A stretch of 54,453 nucleotides of DNA from JAAZPG01 sp012797375. Lineage in GTDB: Bacteria; Acidobacteriota; Aminicenantia; Aminicenantales; UBA4085. Where the stretch lies: assembly GCA_937868205.1 (NCBI GenBank), contig CALMMC010000009.1, positions 1 to 54,453 of the forward strand, read 5' to 3'. The notes below the pieces were generated by a model that was given only the letters and a program-made list of their open reading frames with translations, searched no databases and was not told the DNA's origin. Shown one piece after another: positions 7,612 to 15,404 of this stretch; the stretch's first letter is position 1, and the number at the start of each line of letters is the position of its first letter. The translations under genes and the position numbers were made by a program.

Positions 7612-8610
7612 ATGACCCTGCTCGAGAGTCTCAAGGAAAAAGCGAAGGCGACGCCCCGCCGCATCGTCCTTCCCGAAGGCGAGGAGCCCCGGACGATTAA
7701 GGCGGCCGCCCAGATCGCCAAAGAACAGCTCGCCCAAGTCACTCTGGTTGGCAACCGGGCGAAGATCGAGGCCGTGGCCAAAGAACAAGGCGTCGACGTC
7801 TCCGGGATCCCCTCGGTCGATCCGGCGGCGTCCCCGAAGTTCGAGGAATACGTCCAGGCTTATTATGAGATCCGGAAAGCCAAGGGAATGACTCCCGAGG
7901 AAGCCCGCAAGCTCATGTCCGACCCGGTCTATTTCGGGACGATGATGCTCCACAAGGGCGAAGCGGACGGCCTCGTCTCGGGCGCGGTCCACTCGACCGG
8001 CGAAACCATCCGGCCGGCCCTCCAAATCATCCGGACCAAGCCGGGGATCAACATCGTCTCCAGTTCGTTCGTCATGATCGTCCCTGACTGCTCCTACGGC
8101 GACAACGGCATGTTCGTCTTCGCCGACTGCGCCGTCATGCCCGCCCCATCCGACGTCGAGCTGGCCCAAATCGCCGTCGCCTCGGCCGAGACCGCCCGGG
8201 TTCTCTGCGGAATGGATCCGAAGGTGGCCATGCTATCCTTCTCGACCTACGGCAGCGCCAAGCACGAGCTCGTGGACAAAGTCAAGAAGGCCGTGGCCGT
8301 CGCCAAGGAGCTCGCCCCCGGCCTGAAGATCGACGGAGAAATGCAGGCCGACGCGGCCATTATCCCGAAAATCGGAAAGGCCAAGGCGCCGAACTCGGCG
8401 ATCGCCGGCCAGGCCAACGTTCTCGTTTTCCCCGACCTCCAGTCGGGCAATATCGCCTACAAGCTCGTCGAGCGGCTGGCCAAGGCCCAGGCCGTCGGAC
8501 CGATTCTTCAGGGCATCGCCAAGCCGGTCAACGACCTGTCCCGCGGCTGCTCCGTCGACGACATCGTCCATCTCACGGCCATCACCGCCGTCCAGGCCGC
8601 CGGCCTGTAA
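7612..8610 (+). CDS. pta: Phosphate acetyltransferase
   Basis: 332 residues of the PTA/PTB family in the short single-domain form (about 330 residues, without the N-terminal regulatory domains of the E. coli enzyme). It interconverts acetyl-CoA and acetyl phosphate. Recognisable family stretches are PRRIVLPEGEEPRTI at the N-terminus, the MLHKGEADGLVSGAVHST region, SSFVMIVPD and the C-terminal NVLVFPDLQSGNIAYKL. The last of these favours acetyl- over butyryltransferase. GGAGG lies 7 bases before ATG 7612, so an in-frame ATG at 7597 is less likely. Acetate kinase follows 41 bases later, forming the standard two-step acetyl-CoA to acetate route that yields ATP. Confidence 0.95.
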   Translation: MTLLESLKEKAKATPRRIVLPEGEEPRTIKAAAQIAKEQLAQVTLVGNRAKIEAVAKEQGVDVSGIPSVDPAASPKFEEYVQAYYEIRKAKGMTPEEARKLMSDPVYFGTMMLHKGEADGLVSGAVHSTGETIRPALQIIRTKPGINIVSSSFVMIVPDCSYGDNGMFVFADCAVMPAPSDVELAQIAVASAETARVLCGMDPKVAMLSFSTYGSAKHELVDKVKKAVAVAKELAPGLKIDGEMQADAAIIPKIGKAKAPNSAIAGQANVLVFPDLQSGNIAYKLVERLAKAQAVGPILQGIAKPVNDLSRGCSVDDIVHLTAITAVQAAGL

Positions 8611-8651
8611 GCGGTCAAGAATAGATCGAACGCGTCACATAGGAGAATTCC

Positions 8652-9992
8652 ATGATCGTTCTCTCCCTCAACTGCGGCAGCTCCTCGGCCAAGTACCGTC
8701 TGTACGATTACGACAAGAAGGTCACCCTGGCCACCGGCATCGTCGAGCGCGTCGGCATCGGCAAAAGCTTCATTCAGCAGGCCGGTCTCGGCCGCGCGCC
8801 GATCCAGATCGACCACGACTGCGCCAACCACAAGGACGCCCTCAAGCTCATCATCGACACGCTGCTCGACCCGAAGGTCGGCGTGCTCGATGACCTGAAG
8901 AAGATCTCGGCCGTCGGCCACCGGGTCGTCCACGGAGGCGAAAAGTTTAAAAAATCCGTCATCATCGACGCCGCCTCCCTCGACACATTCAAGGCTCTCT
9001 ACAGCTTGGCCCCTCTTCACAATCCGCCCAACGTTCTGGGCATCGAGGCAGCCATGGACGTCCTTCCGTCCATTCCCCACATGGCCATCATGGACACGGC
9101 CTGGCACCAAACCATGCCGGCCCACGCCTACATGTACGCCCTGCCCTACGAGTGGTACGAGAAGTACGGCGTCCGCCGCTACGGCTTCCACGGCACATCG
9201 TTTCTCTACGTAGCCAAGCGGGCCGCCCTGCTGCTGGGCAAGGATCCCTTCAAGACCAATCTCATCTGCCTCCATATCGGCAACGGCGTCTCGGCCAACG
9301 CCATCAAGAACGGCGTGTCGTATGACACCTCGATGGGCCTGACGCCTCTGGAAGGGCTGGTCATGGCCACCCGCGCCGGCGACCACGACGCGGCCATCGA
9401 CCTCATGATGATGGAGAAGGAGAACATCGCGCCGGCCAAGATGAACGACCTGTTGAACAAGAAGTCGGGTCTTCTGGGCATCACGGGCAAATACACCGAC
9501 CGCCGCGATGTCCAGAAAGCGGCCGAGGCCGGCGAGGCTCGGGCCGCCCTGGCTATCGAGATGGAGTCCTACCGGATCAAGAAATACATCGGGGCCTACC
9601 TGGCCGCCATCGGCGGGGCCGACGCCATTGTGTTCACGGCCGGCGTCGGCGAAATGTCCGACCTCATCCGGGAAAAATCTCTCGACGGCCTCGAATTCCT
9701 CGGCATCAAGCTGGACAAGGCGAAAAACAAGCTGGCCAAAACGAGAAACGCCGAAACCGAGATTTCGGCCGAAGACTCCAAGGTCAAGATTTTCGTCATC
9801 CCCACCGACGAGGAACGGGTCTTCATCGAGGACGTCATCGCCCTGCTCCAGGGGACGTACGACGAACACACCCGGTTCACTTACCGGTTCCAGCATCCCG
9901 ACTACGTCAATTCCCAACGGGAGCAGGATTTCGCGGCCGATTGCGCGAAAAAACCCGGCTTGGATAAAATCCAGGTCAAGCCGAAAAAATAA
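8652..9992 (+). CDS. ackA: Acetate kinase
   Basis: 446 residues of the ASKHA acetate kinase family, transferring phosphate between acetyl phosphate and ADP. The signatures are clear: VLSLNCGSSSAKYRLY at the N-terminus, GHRVVHGGEKF, RRYGFHGTSFLYV, HIGNGVSANAIKNG, and DTSMGLTPLEGLVMATRAGD. The family's usual end, FVIPTDEERVFIEDVIALL, falls near residue 400. After it comes an extra tail of about 45 mostly polar residues (TRFTYRFQHPDYVNSQREQD and onward) that E. coli and Thermotoga enzymes lack. AGGAG precedes ATG 8652. It forms an operon with pta and is followed by a terminator. Confidence 0.96.
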   Translation: MIVLSLNCGSSSAKYRLYDYDKKVTLATGIVERVGIGKSFIQQAGLGRAPIQIDHDCANHKDALKLIIDTLLDPKVGVLDDLKKISAVGHRVVHGGEKFKKSVIIDAASLDTFKALYSLAPLHNPPNVLGIEAAMDVLPSIPHMAIMDTAWHQTMPAHAYMYALPYEWYEKYGVRRYGFHGTSFLYVAKRAALLLGKDPFKTNLICLHIGNGVSANAIKNGVSYDTSMGLTPLEGLVMATRAGDHDAAIDLMMMEKENIAPAKMNDLLNKKSGLLGITGKYTDRRDVQKAAEAGEARAALAIEMESYRIKKYIGAYLAAIGGADAIVFTAGVGEMSDLIREKSLDGLEFLGIKLDKAKNKLAKTRNAETEISAEDSKVKIFVIPTDEERVFIEDVIALLQGTYDEHTRFTYRFQHPDYVNSQREQDFAADCAKKPGLDKIQVKPKK

Positions 9993-10018
9993 AAATCCGG
10001 TTTCCCCGCGCTCGTCCC

Positions 10019-10053
10019 AAGCCCCGTCCCTCCGCGGACAGGGCTTTTTTTTA
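10019..10053 (+). terminator. Rho-independent terminator of pta-ackA
   Basis: The arms GCCCCGTCC and GGACAGGGC (one mismatch) form a stem around CTCCGC, followed directly by eight T residues. It lies 27 bases past the ackA stop. Confidence 0.85.
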
Positions 10054-10166
10054 GGAAGGACCGGGGCATTCTCTTTTTCCAAAGAAGCGGAAAAGGGTGA
10101 TTTTACGGCGGGACTTTTGATATGATGAAGGGCAACGGCCTGGTCTCGGCCGGGGAGAAGGATCAC

Positions 10167-11201
10167 ATGAAAGCCGCCTTTTTGACCGCCCCGCGGAAAG
10201 TCGAAATCCGCGACGTCCCGAAACCCCTCCTCAAGAACGACGACGATGTGCTTCTTCGAACGGCGCTCGCCGGCCTGTGCGGCAGCGATCTTCACTATTT
10301 CACGGCGGACCGCATCGGGGGCGAAGCGGTCCCCTATCCGGCGGTCGTCGGCCACGAGTGCTCAGCCTTCGTCGAGGCCGTCGGGCCGTCGGTTAAACAG
10401 TTCAAAGCCGGCGACCGGGTGGCCGTGGAGCCGTCGGTCTCCTGCGAAACGTGCGACCAATGCCGGGCCGGGCGGCCCCACACGTGCCGGCATGTCTCTT
10501 TTCTCGGCCACCCCGGCGAGCGGAGCGGCTGCCTGGCGGAATATTTCGTCATGCCCGAACGCAATCTTTTTTCCGTGCCCGAGACGCTGACGATGACGGA
10601 AGCGATGCTGGTCGAGCCGTTGTCGATCGCCCTCCACGCCCGGGCCCTGGCCGTCGGAACGCTCGGGCCGTCGATCGGAGTGCTGGGAACGGGACCGATC
10701 GGCCTTTTACTCGTCCAGGTTCTCAAAACCGAGGGCCACGGGGACATCTTTGCCACCGACCGCTCCGACGCCCGGATTGCGGCCGCGCTCAAAGCCGGCG
10801 CCGCCTGGAGCGGCAATCCCGACCGCCTCGACGTCGTCTCGGAGATTTTCAAGCGGAAACCGCTCGGGCTGGACGCCGTCTTCGAAGCGTCCGGCGACCC
10901 GGCGGCGATCGAACAGGCCGTCGAGCTGGTCAAGCCCGGCGGCTGGATCTACCAGATTGGAATCCCCCCGGACGAACGGATTTCCTACCTTTCGGCCCGG
11001 CTGCGGCGCAAGGAGATCGGCCTCCGGTTCCTCCGGCGGCAGAACCGGTGCGTGAATCAGGGGCTGATGCTCGTCAAGGCCAAGCACCTGGACATCGACT
11101 GGCTGGCCACCCACACCTTCAAGATCGAGGAGGCGGAAAAAGCCTTCGCCACAGCCGCCGACCGGACCGACGGCGTCCTCAAATCCTCGATCGTTTTTTA
11201 G
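10167..11201 (+). CDS. Zinc-dependent medium-chain alcohol/polyol dehydrogenase
   Basis: 344 residues of the MDR superfamily. The catalytic zinc ligands sit in GLCGSDLHYF and GHECSAF. The structural zinc lobe is complete as CETCDQCRAGRPHTC. The NAD(P)-binding Rossmann loop is GVLGTGPIGLLLVQ, followed by ATDRSDAR at the end of beta-2, where an acidic residue normally favours NAD(H). The closest family look is sorbitol, xylitol or threonine dehydrogenase, and the substrate cannot be assigned. I start at ATG 10167 (MKAAFLTAP), which matches the family N-terminus and has GGGGAG upstream. An in-frame ATG at 10122 would add 15 unrelated residues. It stands alone between two terminators. Confidence 0.88.
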   Translation: MKAAFLTAPRKVEIRDVPKPLLKNDDDVLLRTALAGLCGSDLHYFTADRIGGEAVPYPAVVGHECSAFVEAVGPSVKQFKAGDRVAVEPSVSCETCDQCRAGRPHTCRHVSFLGHPGERSGCLAEYFVMPERNLFSVPETLTMTEAMLVEPLSIALHARALAVGTLGPSIGVLGTGPIGLLLVQVLKTEGHGDIFATDRSDARIAAALKAGAAWSGNPDRLDVVSEIFKRKPLGLDAVFEASGDPAAIEQAVELVKPGGWIYQIGIPPDERISYLSARLRRKEIGLRFLRRQNRCVNQGLMLVKAKHLDIDWLATHTFKIEEAEKAFATAADRTDGVLKSSIVF

Positions 11202-11236
11202 TCCGCCTCATTCCCGAACTGGGACGACCGCGGGCC

Positions 11237-11290
11237 CGCCCCGCGGAACGCGAAGGGGCCGGGCGGGCGGAATCCGCTGGGGCGTTTTTT
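11237..11290 (+). terminator. Terminator after the alcohol dehydrogenase
   Basis: CGCCCCGCGGA (11237-11247) pairs with TCCGCTGGGGCG (11273-11284, one bulged T) around a GC-rich loop, and six T residues follow. It separates the dehydrogenase from the convergent glycyl radical enzyme gene. Confidence 0.7.
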
Positions 11291-11302
11291 CCCGAAACCG
11301 CC

Positions 11303-13666
11303 TTAGAAGCCCAGATGCTCGGTCCGGCGGATGATCTCGTTTTGCAGGTCGACCGAGCAATCCAGGAAGTAATCGCTGTAGCCGGCGACCCGGACGATCA
11401 GATCGCGGTATTTTTCAGGATGGGCCTGGGCGTCGCGGAGGGTTTCGGCCGTGACGACGTTGAACTGGACATGGTGGGCGTCCATCGTGAAGTACGCCCG
11501 GACAAGATGCCCCAGATTGCGGAGACCTTCCTCGTCGGCCAGAAGCTGCGGCGTGAACTTCTGATTGAGCAGCGTTCCCCCCGTCCGGATATGATCGATC
11601 TTGGCCGCGGATTTCAAGACGGCCGTCGGACCCTTGCGGTCGGAACCCTGGACCGGGGAAATGCCCTCGCTCAGGCTTTCCCCCGCTTTCCGCCCGTCGG
11701 GCGTCGCTCCGGTGACCTTGCCGAAGTAGACATGAACGGTGGTCGGGAGAAGGTTGATCCGGTAAGAGCCGCCCTTCGTGTTGGGCCGGCCGTCGACGGC
11801 CGCAAAATACGCCTCAAAGACCCGCCGGGCGTGGTCGTCGGCCGTGTCATCGTCGTTGCCGTATTTGGGCGTTTTATTGAGAAGCCGCTGGCGCAGATCC
11901 TCGGCCCCGGCGAAGTCGGCGTCCAGGGCGGCGATCAGATTTTTCATCGTGACGATTTTCTTTTCGAAGACGTTGTGCTTGAGCGAGGCCAGCATGTCGG
12001 TGATGGATCCGAGCCCGACGCCCTGGATGTAGCAGGTGTTGTAACGGGCTCCGCCGGCGTGGTAGTCCCGCCCCCGGCGGAGGCAATCGTCAATCAGGAT
12101 CGAAAGAAACGGCGCGGGCAGAAGAGTCGCGTACAACCGCTCGATGACCGCGTTGCCGGCGATCTTGACGTCGATGAAATGACGGAGCTGGGCTTGGAAG
12201 GCGCTGAAGAGGTCGTCGAACGTCTGGAATCCCGCCGGATCGCCGGTCCGGGGGCCGAGCTGTTTTCCCGTCCGGGGATCGAAGCCGTCTCGGAGGGCCA
12301 CCTCCAGGACCTTGGGTATGTTGAAGTATCCCGTCAGGGTGTAATTTTCCTTACCGAAGGCGCCTGATTCGACGCAGCCCGAAGCACCGCCATTTCGGGC
12401 GTCCTCGACGGATTTTCCTTGCCGGACCAGCTCTTGGACGATGGCGTCCGTGTTGAACAGGGACGGCTGGCCGAAGCCGGTTTTCACGATTTTCAGGGCC
12501 CGGAGGAGGAACTTCTCCGGACTTTTCTTGGAGATTTGGACCATGGAGCTCGGCTGGAGGAGCCGCATTTCCTCGATGACGTCGAGGAGAAGATACGTAA
12601 GCTCGTTGACCGCGTCGGAGCCGTCGGCTTTCACCCCGCCCAGGTTGATCAGGGCGAAGTCCGTGTACGTCCCGCTCTCCTCGGCCGTTACGCCGACCTT
12701 GGGCGGAGCCGGCTGGTTGTTGAACTTGATCCAGAAGCACTGGAGAAGCTCCCGGGCGGATTCCTCCGTCAACGTTTCCTCCTCCAGGCCTTTCCGGTAG
12801 AACGGATAAAGATGCTGGTCGAGGCGGCCGGGATTAAAGGAGTCCCAGGTGTTGTATTCCGTGATCACTCCCAGGTGGACGAACCAGTACATCTGGAGGG
12901 CTTCCTGGAAATCCCGAGGAGCGCGGGCCGGGACGCGGTCACAGACTTCGGCGATCCGGAGAAGCTCTTTTTTCCGGGCCGCGTTCCCCTCCCGGGCGGC
13001 CAGCTCCCGGGCTTTCTCGGCGTGCCGCCGGCCTTGGATGATCAGGGCCTCGGCGGAGATTCGCATCGCCCGCAGTTCTTCCCGCTTGTCATAGGCCAGC
13101 GGATCGGCGAGAAAATCCAGCCGGGCCGTTTCGGCGTCGATCTCGGCAATGAAGTCCTCCATCCCCTTTTTGTAAATTTTGTCGTCGAGGACGGTATGAC
13201 CGGGAGCCCTCTGTTCCATGAACTCGGTGAAGATCCCCGCGGCGTAGGCGTCCTTCCAAGCGGGGGGGAGAACCTCCATCATCCGGTCACGGATGGATCG
13301 GCCGCGCCAGAACGGGATGATTTCCTTCTCATACAAAAGGATGACCGAGGGATCGCATTTGAAGAAGGTTTTAGGGCGGGAGTCGAGGATCCGGAGATCC
13401 TCGACGCTGTGGCAATTGACCTCGGGATACGTCGGCGTGGCCTTGGGGGCTGGACCGCGTTCGCCGACGATCAACTCGCCGTCTTCAAGGCAGACGGTCT
13501 TTTCAGCCATGATCCGCTTGAAGGCCAGGGCATGGGCCACGGCCGGCGAACACCGGCCCGCCTCGGGGCTCCGATAAAAGGACGTGAGAAGGGCGGCCCG
13601 CTCTCCGGAAATCGAAGGAACCGCCGCCAGGCTCCTCTCCCGCAGCTTTTTCACCCGCTCGGTCAT
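11303..13666 (-). CDS. hypD: Glycyl radical enzyme, probable trans-4-hydroxy-L-proline dehydratase
   Basis: 787 residues of the PFL/glycerol-dehydratase superfamily. The thiyl cysteine is Cys431 in GASGCVESGA, with the partner Glu two residues on. The radical glycine is Gly762 in RVAGYSDYF. By my recall of the Clostridioides difficile HypD sequence, near-identity runs throughout: EFMEQRAPGHTV, WDSFNPGRLDQHLYPFY, KFNNQPAPPKVG, LTGYFNIPKVLE, NKTPKYGNDDD and RTGGTLLNQKF. Numbering is offset by about 3 from its Cys434/Gly765. The reaction is dehydration of hydroxyproline to 1-pyrroline-5-carboxylate in the anaerobic cytoplasm. ATG 13666 follows GGAGG by 9 bases, and a TTG at 13675 is less likely. 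The activase gene lies just upstream. No proC is nearby, and another GRE substrate is possible but less likely. Confidence 0.87.
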   Translation of the reverse strand: MTERVKKLRERSLAAVPSISGERAALLTSFYRSPEAGRCSPAVAHALAFKRIMAEKTVCLEDGELIVGERGPAPKATPTYPEVNCHSVEDLRILDSRPKTFFKCDPSVILLYEKEIIPFWRGRSIRDRMMEVLPPAWKDAYAAGIFTEFMEQRAPGHTVLDDKIYKKGMEDFIAEIDAETARLDFLADPLAYDKREELRAMRISAEALIIQGRRHAEKARELAAREGNAARKKELLRIAEVCDRVPARAPRDFQEALQMYWFVHLGVITEYNTWDSFNPGRLDQHLYPFYRKGLEEETLTEESARELLQCFWIKFNNQPAPPKVGVTAEESGTYTDFALINLGGVKADGSDAVNELTYLLLDVIEEMRLLQPSSMVQISKKSPEKFLLRALKIVKTGFGQPSLFNTDAIVQELVRQGKSVEDARNGGASGCVESGAFGKENYTLTGYFNIPKVLEVALRDGFDPRTGKQLGPRTGDPAGFQTFDDLFSAFQAQLRHFIDVKIAGNAVIERLYATLLPAPFLSILIDDCLRRGRDYHAGGARYNTCYIQGVGLGSITDMLASLKHNVFEKKIVTMKNLIAALDADFAGAEDLRQRLLNKTPKYGNDDDTADDHARRVFEAYFAAVDGRPNTKGGSYRINLLPTTVHVYFGKVTGATPDGRKAGESLSEGISPVQGSDRKGPTAVLKSAAKIDHIRTGGTLLNQKFTPQLLADEEGLRNLGHLVRAYFTMDAHHVQFNVVTAETLRDAQAHPEKYRDLIVRVAGYSDYFLDCSVDLQNEIIRRTEHLGF

Positions 13667-13671
13667 CACGA

Positions 13672-14616
13672 TCAACCTCCGATGGAAACGTTGAATCCGG
13701 CCTCGGCGAACGCCCGCCGGATGTCCTCCATCCGCCCATCGGAAGGAGGCTCGAAAATCTCGAAGTCCGCCGCCCGGCCGAGGTTCCGGTATTTCTCTTC
13801 TCCGCCCCGGTGATACTTCAGCAAGTCGACGCGGCGGACGGAGGCCAGGGTTTTCAGGAAACGGATCGAGGCGTCGATGTTCTCCTCGCCGTCATTAACC
13901 CCGGCCGCCAGGGGAATCCGGACCCGGACGGCCCGGCCGCGCCGGTTGAGCCGGCGCAGATTCTCCAAGATGCGGGCGTTTCCCGTTTTCACAAAACGGC
14001 GATGGACCGCCTCATCCATGGTCTTCAAATCATAGAGAATAAGGTCGGCCAGATCCGCGGCCCGGTCCAGAATGTCCCCCTCCACCGCCCCGGAGGTATC
14101 GAGAGCCGCGGCCAATCCGCGAACTTTCAAGGCTTCCAGCAGGGCCAAGGAGAACTCCGGCTGGGCCAGCGGTTCGCCGCCGGAAAGAGTCACTCCCCCG
14201 CCCGACGACTCGAAAAATACGCGGTCGCGTTCCGCCTCGGCGACGAGATCGGCGACCGTCGTTTGACGGCCGGCGATTTCCAGGGCGCCGTAAGCGCAGG
14301 CGTCGACGCATGCTCCGCAGCGGTCGCAGAGGGAACGATCGACGGTCACGGGATCTCCGTCCGCCCCGGGCGACAAGGCGTTTTTCGGACATGCCTTGAC
14401 GCAGGCGTGACAACGCGCGCACCGGGCCGACCGGAGGAGAAGCTCCGGACGCCGGTCGATGCCTTCCGGATTGTGGCACCAGAGACAATGAAGCGGGCAT
14501 CCCTTGAAAAAGATCGTCGTCCGGATGCCGGGACCGTCATGCACGGCAAAACGCTTGATATCGAAAATGAATCCTTTTATGGATTCATTCGAAACTAAGT
14601 TTTTTTTAGAGGCCAT
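13672..14616 (-). CDS. Glycyl-radical-enzyme activating enzyme (radical SAM)
   Basis: 314 residues. The radical-SAM cluster motif CPLHCLWC spans residues 40-47, just after the family's AVHDGPGIRTTIFFKG. Two ferredoxin-type motifs, CARCHACVKAC and CDRCGACVDAC, add two [4Fe-4S] clusters, as in activases of B12-independent dehydratases. SGGEPLAQPEF is the SAM-binding GGE motif. It would install the glycyl radical on the enzyme encoded immediately downstream; its stop lies 5 bases before that ATG, and the two are surely co-transcribed. The start at 14616 has no clear ribosome binding site, and the AT-rich leader makes the exact start uncertain by a few codons. Confidence 0.93.
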   Translation of the reverse strand: MASKKNLVSNESIKGFIFDIKRFAVHDGPGIRTTIFFKGCPLHCLWCHNPEGIDRRPELLLRSARCARCHACVKACPKNALSPGADGDPVTVDRSLCDRCGACVDACAYGALEIAGRQTTVADLVAEAERDRVFFESSGGGVTLSGGEPLAQPEFSLALLEALKVRGLAAALDTSGAVEGDILDRAADLADLILYDLKTMDEAVHRRFVKTGNARILENLRRLNRRGRAVRVRIPLAAGVNDGEENIDASIRFLKTLASVRRVDLLKYHRGGEEKYRNLGRAADFEIFEPPSDGRMEDIRRAFAEAGFNVSIGG

Positions 14617-14665
14617 GATGTTTTCTAATTACTGTATTTACAACAAGTTATCCTTTCTTATATCT

Positions 14666-14694
14666 AATATATCACTTAGTGAATATTTAGTCAA
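14666..14694 (-). promoter_or_regulatory. Promoter with internal palindrome for the activase-hypD operon
   Basis: Minus-strand TTGACT (14689-14694), a 17-base spacer and TATATT (14666-14671). An 18-base near-perfect palindrome, ATATCACTTAGTGAATAT (14669-14686 on the plus strand), fills the spacer and overlaps the -10 box, a classic repressor position. A second small inverted repeat of TATAT/ATATA follows downstream. The region 14600-14710 is strikingly AT-rich for this genome. Bases 14695-14842, toward the next gene, hold nothing else I can name. Confidence 0.72.
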
Positions 14695-14842
14695 CCCTAA
14701 AAAATGATTTTTTTCTTTCTTGTCCGGATGATTTGCGAGTCAATAAAACCGCGGAGGCGCGGCGCGGAGGGCGAAGCCGTGTCAATCCCGCGGCTGACTC
14801 CCCGCCGCAAAATAGACGCGTTCCTATCGGCCCGTGAATAAG

Positions 14843-15361
14843 CTAGATTTTCTCCCCGCAGAACGGACAAATCCGCCATTCGGGCCGGGTTTCCTTTCCG
14901 CACCGGGAGCAGGCCGCCGGCTTGGCCGGCATGATAAGGGGCGGAGACTCGGCGGACGGATTCCCCGGAGCGGCCGGCTCGGGCTCGGCGGGCGGGGCCG
15001 ACGGCGGCCCTTCCCGCTTGACGGATTTGCTTGAGCGGACGATCGCGTAGATGATCAAGCCGAGAAGGTGGGTGAAAAACACGAGGACGGCCCACAGGAT
15101 CCCCGGCATTCCCCTCCGTTCCGCGTCGCCGTGAACCCAAACGGCGACCATGATCCAGAGAACCAGGAAAAAGAGGCCGAAGAAGCCGGTGAGGCCAAAC
15201 CACGGCCAGAACCAGGTCCCGCCCCAGTGCCGAAGGCCGTGGCCGAATCCTTCAACGATTCCCAGGGGGATCAGGATCAGCGCCCGAAGAAGGCCGGCGG
15301 CCATGAGGACCGCCAGGATGACGAGAACGATGCCCAAGGTTTTCGCCGAAGACGAGTTCAT
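14843..15361 (-). CDS. Small membrane protein with PLD-nuclease-N-like segment and zinc ribbon
   Basis: 172 residues. Three hydrophobic helices are visible at about 8-32, 50-75 and 85-108. The last pair resembles the two-helix 'phospholipase D nuclease N-terminal' domain common in small bacterial membrane proteins (GILWAVLVFFTHLLGLIIYAIV). A Pro/Ala/Glu-rich linker (about 115-148) leads to a zinc ribbon with CSRCGKETRPEWRICPFCG at the very C-terminus, presumably cytoplasmic. Function is unknown. GGAG lies 12-15 bases before ATG 15361 with a nearer GGGAG. It lies downstream of the peptidase gene in the same direction, 43 bases on, and might be co-transcribed with it. Confidence 0.7.
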   Translation of the reverse strand: MNSSSAKTLGIVLVILAVLMAAGLLRALILIPLGIVEGFGHGLRHWGGTWFWPWFGLTGFFGLFFLVLWIMVAVWVHGDAERRGMPGILWAVLVFFTHLLGLIIYAIVRSSKSVKREGPPSAPPAEPEPAAPGNPSAESPPLIMPAKPAACSRCGKETRPEWRICPFCGEKI

Positions 15362-15404
15362 TTGTTTTCTCCCATCTCCTTAAACGAAAAGGGGCTGGAA
15401 AAGT

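Noticed and set aside
8508..10355. 615-residue minus-strand frame
   Set aside because: Antisense to pta, ackA and the dehydrogenase start; high GC gives long open shadow frames, and the plus-strand genes carry all family motifs.
10451..12367. 638-residue plus-strand frame
   Set aside because: Shifted frame of the dehydrogenase and antisense of the glycyl radical enzyme; crosses a terminator and has Arg/Pro/Gly-biased content.
12419..13813. 464-residue plus-strand frame
   Set aside because: Antisense of the glycyl radical enzyme and activase genes, without any recognisable domain.
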